Source: Alloprevotella sp. OH1205_COT-284 (GTDB lineage Bacteria > Bacteroidota > Bacteroidia > Bacteroidales > Bacteroidaceae). Taken from it: a stretch of 64,000 nucleotides of DNA. Below the pieces are notes generated by a model. It saw nothing but the letters and a program-made list of their open reading frames with translations. It was not told the DNA's origin and ran no database searches. Position 1 is the first letter of the stretch, and each line of letters begins with the position of its first letter. A program made the position numbers and the translations under genes. Location: NCBI RefSeq assembly GCF_003859795.1, contig NZ_RQYI01000009.1:1-64000 (forward strand). Reading direction: 5' to 3'. This document shows, piece by piece, positions 26,940-36,700 of this stretch.

Positions 26940-28088
26940 CTATCGTTTGCGAATGGTGATGAACTTCTCTTGTCCGGTAGCGGTGTCGAGATAAGAAATT
27001 CGGGCTTCGTTGCCGGGCATGGAGATGAGTGCCGTGGTGGTGGCGGTGTGCATGTCGATGGGTTGTTCGAATCGTTTTCCATTGACAGAGAGAATGCGGC
27101 TGCCCGAACGAATGGGGAGTTTCGGATCCCAAACCATACCTGCCGTGAGGTGTCCTTCGGGAGAAACGGTGATGACCACGTCCCACTCGGCGGTGTAGAG
27201 ATCGCGCTTGGGGCGGACGTCGTGGGGCAGATAGTAGAAGGTGCGATGCTTATAGTCGATGATGACATCGCCGTGGGCAAGAATGGCAGAACCGATGCGC
27301 GAGTCGTGGCCGTCGGTGGTAATGGTGGTCACGTTGTCGAAGTCGATGCCGGCGAGGGTGAAGCGGGGGATTTTGAGGCGGTGTTTGAGAGAAGAGTTTT
27401 CAAGACCGGAAGCGCCCATAGAGAGGATGCCCGTACCGGAAGCGAGGTGTTTCACCGCTTTTTTCGACTTGCGCAGACGCTCATGGCTTTGCGTGGACAT
27501 TTCGTAGAAATCGGCTGCACCGCTGTCGAACATCACGGTGTCGATAGCCTGCTTGCCGAGATTGACAATAAGGTGAGGCACAAAAGCTTCGGTCACGAGG
27601 GGAGTAGCGCGTGAAAAGTCGACACCGAGATCTTTGCTGAAATCGGTGAATGTGAACAAATTATTGCGACTGTCAAACTTGACAATCCCCATCTTCATGA
27701 GATTGTAGCCGATGATACCATCGATGCCGAACTGCTCGGTCATGTTACCCTTCTCCCAACGCATGGCTTCGAGATGCAGGAAAGAAACGTTGCCAAGTTT
27801 GAGTGAATCGAGCACCACGAGGTGAGCCTGCACGAGTTGTCCGTTGGAATCATGTCCTTTCTGCATGGAACCGACTTTGAGTCCGAGTTTTTGGGCAAAA
27901 GAATAGCTGACACAGCAAGGAGCACCGGTATCAATAAGGAACGTTCCGGCATGTCCGTTGACTTCGACCCGGGCGATGAGTTTTCCGTTGACATTGCGAT
28001 AAGGAACAGTGGCACGGAAGCTACCGGCATTTGCTTCGCAAACTCCAATGAGAAGCAGCAAATAAAAAAAGAATGATATGCGTTTCAT
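26940..28088 (-). CDS. Exported retropepsin-like aspartic protease with PDZ-like domain
   Basis: 382 residues from the ATG at 28088 (MKRISFFFYLLLLIGVCEAN), giving a signal peptide of about 21 residues. Two aspartic-protease lobes follow: FLIDTGAPC (50-58, Asp53) and TVMFDSGAADFY (184-195, Asp188). The C-terminal third has a PDZ-like region (GHLTAGMVWDP..., RSGSRILSVNGKRF) that could bind peptide termini. Bacteroidetes encode many such proteins; substrates are largely unknown. Location is probably periplasmic or outer-membrane associated. It follows the SusCD operon on the same strand but is separated by a terminator at 28202-28251, so it likely has its own promoter. Confidence 0.82.
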   Translation of the reverse strand: MKRISFFFYLLLLIGVCEANAGSFRATVPYRNVNGKLIARVEVNGHAGTFLIDTGAPCCVSYSFAQKLGLKVGSMQKGHDSNGQLVQAHLVVLDSLKLGNVSFLHLEAMRWEKGNMTEQFGIDGIIGYNLMKMGIVKFDSRNNLFTFTDFSKDLGVDFSRATPLVTEAFVPHLIVNLGKQAIDTVMFDSGAADFYEMSTQSHERLRKSKKAVKHLASGTGILSMGASGLENSSLKHRLKIPRFTLAGIDFDNVTTITTDGHDSRIGSAILAHGDVIIDYKHRTFYYLPHDVRPKRDLYTAEWDVVITVSPEGHLTAGMVWDPKLPIRSGSRILSVNGKRFEQPIDMHTATTTALISMPGNEARISYLDTATGQEKFITIRKR

Positions 28089-28201
28089 GAGTGTCGGAAT
28101 GATAAAAAACGAAAAATAGAATTGTGCTCTCGAAAACTTAGGGAGTACACGAAAGAAATAACGACAGAAGTGTTTCAAGGTAATGAAATTCAGAAACTCT
28201 C

Positions 28202-28251
28202 AAAAACGTGTTTCTGCAGTCTTGCTTGACAGACAACTTTGCAGAAACACG
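28202..28251 (-). terminator. Terminator of the SusCD operon
   Basis: CGTGTTTCTGCA pairs perfectly with TGCAGAAACACG across about 21 nt and is followed on the minus strand by TTTTTGAG. It lies 26 bp after the stop codon of the thioredoxin-domain gene. Confidence 0.8.
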
Positions 28252-28277
28252 CTAATGGAATATGAAAATACGATGTG

Positions 28278-29759
28278 TCACCGTGCAGACCGATCGAAAT
28301 CGAGAACTTCCCGAATGAGTTCATCTCCATTACGATAGCCCACGATGCGTTTCAGTTCTTTACCTTCACTATCAATGACAAGCATGGTGGGATAGGCAGA
28401 GATGGCGTATTTGGCAGCAATTTTTTTTCCTTCGCCTTTCTCCATGTCGATTTTGATGCTTACAAAACGAGTTGTGAATGCTTGTCCCACTTCGGGGAGA
28501 GGAAAAATATCATCGGCCATCTTTCTGCAAGGTGTGCACCACGAGGTGTAAGCATCGAGGAATAAAAGTTTATTCTCGATCTTGGCCTTGGCAAGAGCTT
28601 CGTCAAAAGAGATGGGATCGAAAACGACACCTTGATTATGTTCCAACCGATCAGCCAAACTATTGAGTTGTTTGGATAGATTTTCGGAAGAGGTTTCGGA
28701 AGCTGCCGTTTCTCGAAGATAAGCTATAACGGCCACGCGTTGTGATTCGGATATTTCAGGCAGATCAAGGCTGAGATCGACAGAGGCCTTTTGCTGTCCA
28801 AATCGATGGGAGTTTCTGCGAAGATAGTCCAACAACTCTTCATATTTGCGTTCACCTCGAAGTTTAGCAACATCGTAGAGGGCATAAGTCAGGCAAGTGT
28901 CGGGAAGATCTGCCTTTTGCATGGCAAGACGAATATCTATCAGCTTCGAGGGTTGATATGGCGATGTGCCCAAAGCCATTTCTGCCACATCAGTGCTATA
29001 ATGTGTTTCGATGAAGTAGTTGACAGCAGCAGCCCCATTGGATTGAATGAACTTCTCTTTATTATCGATCAAAAAACGAAACAAATCACTCTCCGAGTCA
29101 GAAATCAATTGTTTGAAATACGTCCAGTTTTCTTTTTTGCTATATTCCTTGGGCGTGAGTTTGCCAAAATACTGAGTAGCTACTTGCTTGATTTTCTCTT
29201 GCTCATCTGCCAAGCTGAGAGCGTAGAGATAGTTGAACAGATCCTTCTTGCTCCGTTTGCCGAGATCGTATGCTTTTTGAGTACCGACGAGAGAGGTTTT
29301 CGGATGGAGCAAACGCACAATATCTGCCTTAAACTCCGGTAGTTTCTTACCTCCGACAATGCGCGAAATCACTTCGCCGTTGGCATCAAGGATGAGGTAG
29401 TGCGCAAAGCTCCGTATGCTGTAACGTTCGGCTATGTGTTTGTTTTCCCGCTTGCTTACATCTATGAACAGATTGACGAAAGTTTTGTTCATGTAGTTGG
29501 CAAAATCAACATCCGAAAACACATACATATTCATGCCGTGGCAGGGAATGGCCCAATCGGCAAAGCAATTGAAAAAGATGGGTTTCCTTTCGGTCTTGGC
29601 TTTTCGGAGTGCTTCTTCGAGCGTATAAACGTACTTGACTTTGATGTCGGCTTTGAATTTGTCACCATACATACTGGAAACGGGTTGTGCAACAAGCGTT
29701 TGCATACTCAACGTGAAGACCACTGCAAGTATCCACGTAAGGAAATGTTTATAGTTCAT
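28278..29759 (-). CDS. Exported protein with two thioredoxin-like domains
   Basis: 493 residues from the ATG at 29759 (MNYKHFLTWILAVVFTLSMQ), with a signal peptide of about 24 residues. The first thioredoxin-like domain (45-150) has WAIPC at 69-73 where WCxxC is expected, so the first cysteine is lost. The last domain (about 380-490) carries an intact SWCTPC (406-411) and the cis-proline stretch SAYPTM. A helical region of about 220 residues links them. It probably reduces or isomerises disulfides in the periplasm, with the first domain perhaps only binding. It is the last gene of the SusCD operon, 98 bp after the FISUMP gene. Confidence 0.82.
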   Translation of the reverse strand: MNYKHFLTWILAVVFTLSMQTLVAQPVSSMYGDKFKADIKVKYVYTLEEALRKAKTERKPIFFNCFADWAIPCHGMNMYVFSDVDFANYMNKTFVNLFIDVSKRENKHIAERYSIRSFAHYLILDANGEVISRIVGGKKLPEFKADIVRLLHPKTSLVGTQKAYDLGKRSKKDLFNYLYALSLADEQEKIKQVATQYFGKLTPKEYSKKENWTYFKQLISDSESDLFRFLIDNKEKFIQSNGAAAVNYFIETHYSTDVAEMALGTSPYQPSKLIDIRLAMQKADLPDTCLTYALYDVAKLRGERKYEELLDYLRRNSHRFGQQKASVDLSLDLPEISESQRVAVIAYLRETAASETSSENLSKQLNSLADRLEHNQGVVFDPISFDEALAKAKIENKLLFLDAYTSWCTPCRKMADDIFPLPEVGQAFTTRFVSIKIDMEKGEGKKIAAKYAISAYPTMLVIDSEGKELKRIVGYRNGDELIREVLDFDRSAR

Positions 29760-29857
29760 GATATTGGAAATTATGAATAAGTTTCTCCTACTGCCGAAAC
29801 ACTCATCGTCTTTCGGAGAAGAACATGGTGGAAATAAAGAGATGCTCTGTTTGAAAA

Positions 29858-30865
29858 TCATTCCGCATTTTTGACGCAACGCACACTGTTGAGAACCTCT
29901 CTGCGAGCATTGTCGAGACGACAAGTACCGCGCCATACCTTGGTATTGAATTCCGCCGACATCCTCACCATGGCCACCGGAATGGAGTCTTGCATGTTGA
30001 AAGTGGTAGCTGTCCAATAGTACCAAGCCCTGTCTTTGTTGATGTAAAAAGGTAATGCCTCCTTGCGATAGGCATTACTTCCTGCCTTTGGTGCATTAAA
30101 TCTTGCTGCACCTCCTTGTTCGAGAAGTGTGGCCAATCCTTCTCCGCGCCAAGCCTCGCTGACTTCGATTTCTGAATCGGAAAGGCCGAGCGTACGTTCA
30201 AGCTGCTTCCAGTCTTCGTCGGTGGGCAGACGCCACCCTTCGGGAACGGCTTTGAGAGCAGCCTGATGAGAGTAGAGGAAACCATATTTCTCCACATATC
30301 CTCCATTGACTTTCTCTGCTTTGAGGAAAGAAGCTTTTCCCTCTCTTGCACGAGCTTCGGGCTGATTGGCATAGTCAAGCAGTTTATCTGTGAGCACCTG
30401 CCCGAATTCAGGGTTGAGGACTGCGATCATCTCACGCACCTGATCGGCAGTCAGACGACCTTTCTCTATCTGCTTCACCCAATCTTCGATCATGAGAGTG
30501 AAAGAAAAAGAAAAATTTCCGCTTTTCATCGGCCATCCATCATATTGCGGATCATGAGCGATGGCGAGCATCAGTTCTTTAAATGCTGCATCATCGGGCT
30601 TTACTTTTTTGAGATCTGGAGCGGTTTCGTTCCAAGTGAAGCAACCATCCAAGCTATACCCCGGAAGGGCATAGCGGAGATTTTCGGCCATCCAGATCTG
30701 TTTGCCGATACGTATGGTCTTGTAAGTATTATTGTCTCTGGCATCAACAAAGTCGGGAGCCTCTTGAACGACAGCAGGATTGAAGTTCACTCCGAGTTCG
30801 TCCTTATCACTGCAAGAAGGCAGCAAAGCCACTCCCATGAATGCAAATAAGATATATTTTTTCAT
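29858..30865 (-). CDS. FISUMP-domain lipoprotein
   Basis: 335 residues. The lipobox LLPSC gives lipid attachment at Cys18. The FISUMP (Fibrobacter succinogenes major paralogous) domain begins DARDNNTYKTIRIGKQIWMA (about 41-60) and ends with DRAWYYWTATTF and LNSVRCVKN. KAVPEGWRLPTDEDWKQLE in the middle is a hallmark. About 100 residues inserted between the two halves are not typical. FISUMP proteins are surface or periplasmic and of unclear function, often encoded beside SusCD pairs. It is the fourth gene of the operon, 32 bp after the preceding lipoprotein gene. Confidence 0.82.
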   Translation of the reverse strand: MKKYILFAFMGVALLPSCSDKDELGVNFNPAVVQEAPDFVDARDNNTYKTIRIGKQIWMAENLRYALPGYSLDGCFTWNETAPDLKKVKPDDAAFKELMLAIAHDPQYDGWPMKSGNFSFSFTLMIEDWVKQIEKGRLTADQVREMIAVLNPEFGQVLTDKLLDYANQPEARAREGKASFLKAEKVNGGYVEKYGFLYSHQAALKAVPEGWRLPTDEDWKQLERTLGLSDSEIEVSEAWRGEGLATLLEQGGAARFNAPKAGSNAYRKEALPFYINKDRAWYYWTATTFNMQDSIPVAMVRMSAEFNTKVWRGTCRLDNARREVLNSVRCVKNAE

Positions 30866-30897
30866 GTGTATCTTTTTTCAAACGTTATACATTTTCT

Positions 30898-31998
30898 TCA
30901 TAAGAAGTATTCTTCGTTTTTCTCTTCTTCCGACATTCCATCGTAATTCAAATCCACACCGAGATCTTGCGAGATAAAATCGGCAAGGATTTTGTATTTC
31001 TCCATGATCACACTCATGGATCCATAACGACGGCGGAAGCCTTTATCTCCCAAATGAAGAATGGCCTTGACGAAATATGTTCTATCCTCCTCATCATCGT
31101 CGGGGGTAGCAGTGCCGGTGTTTTTCCAACCTCGCAAAAAACCGTATTGCCCCATTTCGGCAATCATGTTTTTGCGGATTCTCAAAGCTTCTTCTCGATC
31201 GTCTACATAAGGAGCCCCTCCGTGTAAACTTTCCGTAAGTCTCTCAACAATATCCTTTCCTTGATAGACTTGGAAAGGAGGCTCGTCGTAAAGTTCATTG
31301 ACAGAAAGCGTCCATGACTTCTTTTGCCACTTCACGATGGTGGAACATTCACCGAGTGTTTCCCAAGAACGACCATACCATCCTTTTTCAGAGCATACGG
31401 CGGCAAAACGTGCACAGAGATTTAGATTTCCTTTGACACGATCGTGAATCATGTTTTTGATGATCGTGCCAACCTGATAGTCAATGGTATCTTTATTGAC
31501 CACATCTTTAATTTTAGCTAATACCAACGTTCGAAATCCCACTCTATAAAAGGGCTTTTCATCCCCACGCCTGGTAGACACCGTGAGTGTATCGGCCAAC
31601 ATAATGCAAAACGGTCGCATCGGTTTGCTCACCTTTTTCAGATATTCCTTCACGTAGCGCAAAGCGTTCATTTGCTCGTGGGGATCAGTGATGTAGCGAT
31701 AGGTGTATTTCACACTTCGATCGTAGCCGTAGAAAGTCCAATTTAAATCAATGGTTTCATAAGTGTAAAACGGATTTCCGCTATGGTCGAAACCTTTATG
31801 CTTTTGGGCAATGGTGTCGTTGAAATAAACGGGAATATTGTATTCCTTGTAGATTTCATAACGAGCGGTCTGAATGGAATCATCGGGATTTTCCGTGATT
31901 TCAAAGTCATTCTCAATTTGAATGCCGGGCGTCAGTTCTTCCTCTCCGGAACAAGCGGCAAATAGCACCAAAGCAAGGCAGAAGAATAGATGTTTCAT
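30898..31998 (-). CDS. SusCD-associated lipoprotein, possible degenerate metallopeptidase relative
   Basis: 366 residues with the lipobox LFAAC (Cys16). The overall plan, and especially the end (DRTYFVKAILHLG..., KYKILADFISQDLGVDLN), resembles the putative zinc-binding metallopeptidase family (Peptidase_Mx1) often encoded directly after SusC/SusD in Bacteroidales. No HExxH motif is present; the only nearby histidine is in KNMIHDRVK near residue 186. If the relationship holds, this copy has lost catalysis and may act as a surface-exposed binding lipoprotein. Seen: lipobox, operon position, missing HExxH. Inferred: the family link, which needs a profile search. Confidence 0.6.
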   Translation of the reverse strand: MKHLFFCLALVLFAACSGEEELTPGIQIENDFEITENPDDSIQTARYEIYKEYNIPVYFNDTIAQKHKGFDHSGNPFYTYETIDLNWTFYGYDRSVKYTYRYITDPHEQMNALRYVKEYLKKVSKPMRPFCIMLADTLTVSTRRGDEKPFYRVGFRTLVLAKIKDVVNKDTIDYQVGTIIKNMIHDRVKGNLNLCARFAAVCSEKGWYGRSWETLGECSTIVKWQKKSWTLSVNELYDEPPFQVYQGKDIVERLTESLHGGAPYVDDREEALRIRKNMIAEMGQYGFLRGWKNTGTATPDDDEEDRTYFVKAILHLGDKGFRRRYGSMSVIMEKYKILADFISQDLGVDLNYDGMSEEEKNEEYFL

Positions 31999-32113
31999 CG
32001 TGATTTTTGTTTGATTGGTGAGAGATCAGCCAAAGCACAACGATATTGTCGTCCGAGCAATAAGCAAAACCTCTTCATAGTTATTCAACAAAGTCGAGAG
32101 ATGCTGTTAGAAG

Positions 32114-33757
32114 TCAAGATTGATCCGAACTGTCCGAATTGTTATCTCCATTTTCTTCTTCATCTTCGGGAAAAACAGGAGGAACCGGATCGGGTTTGAT
32201 TTCAGAACGTTTCTCACGCAGATTGTCTGCCATCGGAATTTTATCAAATTCCACCACACTCTTGGGAATGGCAAAAGTGAAAGAAGGATCTCCCGCAGGC
32301 AAGACATAAAGATGAGAACTTAGGAAAGAGTTGGATTCGCTGAAAGCATTGAAGACATGCACCACGTTTTTGGCCAAAGGCTGACGTTTGTTGACGGCAT
32401 AACGTCGGAGGTCGAACCAGCGATGACCTTCGAAACACAATTCGCGGCGACGCTCGTTGCGCACTTCATTGACCAATTCCTCTCCGGTGAGATCGGTGTG
32501 GGTGTAATAGGGTATGCGTTGCGTGCGAAGGGTTTTCATGCTTTGATTGGCATCGGTCTCTTTGCCCGGTTGCATGGAGCAGGCCTCGGCATGATTGAGA
32601 TAGGCTTCGGACAGACGCAGCAAGAAGGCATCCGAAATATGATTCAGTTTCAATCCACGCTCATATTTTTGCATGAAGCGTATGCTGTCGCTTTGGGCAT
32701 TGACCGAGAAGAATGCCACTTTTCTCATGTCGCCATCTTCATAGAGGTCATACAGTTCGCGCGACACGCAGTAGTCTCCGGGATTTCCCGACAACGAAGT
32801 GCGCGTGTTCTCGGCCGCCACATTGTTGGCTCCTTGCGAGAAAATGATTTCACGATTGGACGGTGTGAGAAAAGGAACATTGATCTGAAAATCCGACGTG
32901 CCGGAGAGCGTGAAGTTTTTGCTTTCGATCACTCTTTTCGCCGTCGCTTCGGCCTCTTCCCATCTCTGCATGTAGAGCAGAGTTCGGCTCAACAGCAACG
33001 CCGCCGCTTCGGCCGATGCTCTGTGCAAACGAAAACGAGGATTTTGCGGACTGATCGTGAGTTGTTCCTCGGCAATGCGCAAATCATTCACGATGCTTTC
33101 ATAAACGGCTGCGGCCGAAGCTCGCTCAAACTGCGTGTCTTTATTTTTATCGTGTTCAACGTGAGACGTAAGTTTGAGTGACACATTCAATGTCACCGTG
33201 GCCGAATCGGGATCATAGGGTTTGCCGTAGAGGTTGGCCAATGCGAAATAAAACTGTGCTCTTGCAAAATGCGCTTCGCCTTTCACACGATGATACATCA
33301 TTTTTTCCTCATCCGTGTTGCGCGGCATGTCGTCGATGATGTCTATGATGTTGTTGGCGTGGTTGATGCGTGTGTAGAGCGTATTCCATGTAGTGGCGTC
33401 GTCTTGCGTGACAGTATGTGTAAAATTGTAACGCACATCTTGCTGCCAAGTAAAAAAGCCAAACATGAGCGATACGACTCTGTCCCAAGCTTGATCACCG
33501 ACGTTCCCCTTGGAAGCATCCGTTCCGGTGGTGTTGATATCATCATCGAGCATATTGACAAATGCCATCGTTCCGGCCGACATGCCTCTCTCTACCGTAT
33601 GACTGCGGAGATATACATCTCCAATGAGCAATTCGTTGAGGTCGGTGACACTTTTGGCAGTGACGAGGTCTTGTGAATATTCATTAAGGAAGTCGCTGCA
33701 TCCGGCTGTTCCGAACGCCAACAGACCGATCGCAATGTTGAAGAAGTTATTTTTCAT
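32114..33757 (-). CDS. susD: SusD/RagB-family nutrient-binding lipoprotein
   Basis: 547 residues with lipobox GTAGC (Cys20). SusD features: SDFLNEYSQD just after the cysteine, helical TPR-like repeats with HFARAQFYFALANLYGKPYD near residue 167, AEAAALLLSRTLLYMQRWEEA near residue 254, and the conserved C-terminal RNERRRELCFEGHRWFDLRRY. It forms the lid over the SusC channel in the outer membrane and captures the substrate. It starts 16 bp after the susC stop. Only one of a wide superfamily; no carbohydrate enzyme is encoded alongside, so a peptide substrate, as for RagB, is possible. Confidence 0.9.
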   Translation of the reverse strand: MKNNFFNIAIGLLAFGTAGCSDFLNEYSQDLVTAKSVTDLNELLIGDVYLRSHTVERGMSAGTMAFVNMLDDDINTTGTDASKGNVGDQAWDRVVSLMFGFFTWQQDVRYNFTHTVTQDDATTWNTLYTRINHANNIIDIIDDMPRNTDEEKMMYHRVKGEAHFARAQFYFALANLYGKPYDPDSATVTLNVSLKLTSHVEHDKNKDTQFERASAAAVYESIVNDLRIAEEQLTISPQNPRFRLHRASAEAAALLLSRTLLYMQRWEEAEATAKRVIESKNFTLSGTSDFQINVPFLTPSNREIIFSQGANNVAAENTRTSLSGNPGDYCVSRELYDLYEDGDMRKVAFFSVNAQSDSIRFMQKYERGLKLNHISDAFLLRLSEAYLNHAEACSMQPGKETDANQSMKTLRTQRIPYYTHTDLTGEELVNEVRNERRRELCFEGHRWFDLRRYAVNKRQPLAKNVVHVFNAFSESNSFLSSHLYVLPAGDPSFTFAIPKSVVEFDKIPMADNLREKRSEIKPDPVPPVFPEDEEENGDNNSDSSDQS

Positions 33758-33773
33758 AATCTGCCATCTTGTT

Positions 33774-36700
33774 TTAGAAAGTGACTCTCATACCAATTGT
33801 ATAAGACGGACGCATGGAGAGAGAAGTGTTGATGGAAAAACCGGTTTGCGTAGGATCTTGCCCGTCGAGTTCGCTCGATTTGAGCGTAAAGACGTTGGAC
33901 ATAGACAGATCGAGCGAGAGATTGCTGAAAGGTGTCTTTTTCAGTTGTTTGTTTGTAAATTGATAGCGCACCGTCATGTTGGACAGTCGCAGATAGCTTC
34001 CCGAAACGACACGCAGGTCGGAATTATCGTACATCGTCCAATGGTTTTCGGCAAAGGGTTTGAAACCATGCACACCCACTTGCGCATCAGAGCTCCAATG
34101 GAAACGATACTCAATCCACCCGATGTCGCTCGGACTGAGCAAAGCCGGGTAAGTCGTATACTTCTCATCACCGGGAGCTTTCCAACGTTCGAGAAGTTCC
34201 TTACGCACATTATTTTCAGAAGAAATACCGTTGAGGATGTCTTTATAGATGGCAAACTTGCGAATTTTGTTGCCCAAGCTGTAATTGAAGCTCGTGCTGA
34301 ACGAGATTTGTTTCCAACGGAGCGTACTGTAAAACGATCCTTGCAAATTCGGTTCGCGACTCCCACTATTGACCATCATCATCTTCATGATTTCTCCCAG
34401 CGTTTTACCTTCGAGCAAGTGTCGACGGTCTGAGTAATCGTCAAAGAGGGGCATACCGTTTTTCGGGTTCAATCCGAGGAAACCATAAGAGTAAAACGTA
34501 CCGATGGCCTCTCCGTCGATGAGTGCCGTCCCTGTGAGGAAATCGTTAAGTGAGTATTCGTTGGCCGATTTACCTTCAATGCGATTGAATACCATGGAGT
34601 AGTTGGTCGAGAGATACCATGACCAATCCTTCGATTTAATCGGATAGCCCGACACCGAGATGCTCATCCCCTTATTGTAGATATCGCTGCCGTTCATCAC
34701 GTACTGCTTCACGCCGTTGATGGTGGACACGTTCACATTGTTGAAAGCATCTTTCGTGTGTTTGTAGTAAGCATCCGTTCCCACCGTGAATCGGTAATCG
34801 AAGAAAGAGAAATCAATACCGATGTTAAATTGGTCTGTCTGCTCCCAACGCAAGTTCGGATTGGGCAAAGCATAGACCGTCGATATGTTCTCGCCGTAAT
34901 AAGTATCCACACTGCCTTGGCGCAACAACAAGTTAGGCGTTTGGTTGTCCACCATGTTTCCCGTCTTACCGAAAGACGTGCGCAGACGTCCGTCGCTCAA
35001 ACTTCTGTTGTATTTGAAAAACAGCTCTTTGATGTTAAGCATTCCCGACATCGACCATACCGGCAGGAATTTCTCATTGCTCCGGCTTCCGAATTTGTTA
35101 GAAGCGTCGAAACGGCCGTTTGCGCTGAACGATGCGAGATTACCATAGCTATACGACAAGATCATGTAGCTACTGAGGCGATTGTTCTTGTCAGCCGTCA
35201 GCCGTGGATGATTGGCAGCCACCCACGAAGCGTAGTGAGGAAATTTTTCCATCTCCTCCGGCGTCATGATCACATATTTCATGCCTCGGTTTTTGAAATA
35301 TCCACGTGTATTCTCGGAATATCCATTGGTTCTCGCAGCGTTCATTTCATAACCGATTGAAGAACTCAGCAAGTGCTGTTTACGCTCACCAAAATTGTAA
35401 CGGAAGTTGGTTTGCAAACGCAGCAAAAAATTCTCATTCACATTGTTGGACATGTTGTACACCCCACCATAGGGCAAATCAGAAAGACCATGTTTTCCGG
35501 GGATCGGAGCCACTTCCGATTCTCCGTTTTTCAGTTGAGCCACATAGTTGCCTTTCTCACCAAACCATGTGTGTCTGTTACTCGAAGCACGCTGATAAGA
35601 GGTGGTCAGCGTGAGGTCGAGCATCGTTTTGTACCGATACACCAAATCCAACGCCGCGTTGATATTGTTGTTCTCATAAGTATTTTCAGCGTTTGCCACC
35701 TCATTGAGAATATTGTAGCGATATTTATATTGTGCCCCCTTGTCCGTGCCGACGTTGTAGGCATGCTTTTGGTAGTAGTAGAGCGAACCGTCGGGATTGT
35801 GCGAAGGCAATGCTCTCGTCGTGTTGTAAGCATATCCGAGCGGATCGATTTCGTTGGGCAGTTGATTTTTCTTTTGCACGCTGGCATTCACGCGAATATT
35901 GGCAGAGATCGTTTCGGCGATTTTAGTCTGTAAGCTCACGTTGGCCGTGTAGCGATCGCTAAATTGCGTTTTCACCACACCCTCCTCCTTGTTGTAACCC
36001 AACGAGGCATAGTAACGCGTGGCTTCATTCCCGCCCGACATGTTGATCGTGTGGTTGTGGTTGAACGTGTCTTGCGTGAGCAGTTTGAACCAATCCGTAT
36101 TGACCGTTTCGGCACGTTGCACTTCTTGTCGAAAAGTGTCGTAGTCAATCTGCCCCGTGACATAACGGTTATACAATCCCTCATACCCTACCATCGTCAT
36201 GTGGTTGGGGAAGGCATAGTGCAGGTCTGTCAGGTCTTTTCCAAACTGCACGCGCTCCTGCGAGTTCATCAGATTGATGTTTCTGTCGGAGTATCGGGGT
36301 CGTGCCGTGTAGCGCATCTGCGTGTTGTAGCTGATACGGGGAGGGCCGGGTTCTCCCTTTTTGGTCGTCACCACGATCACGCCGTTGGCCGCTCTCGTGC
36401 CATAGAGTGCCGTTGCGGCGGCATCTTTGAGCACGTCGATGCGCTCGATGTCTTGGGGATTGATACCCGAAATGGCATTACCGATGTAGTTGATGTAGTC
36501 GGGGTCGTTGAGTTGCTCGTTGGTCACGTCAACGGGATCCGAGAGCGGAATGCCGTCAAGCACCCAAAGCGGTTCACGGTTACCGATGAGGGTCGACGTT
36601 CCGCGGATGCGCAAACGCGCCGTGGCTCCCACCTCACCCGAGTTTTGCATGAAAATCATGTCGGGCACACGACCTTCGAGTGCTTGTTCGATCGAGGTCA

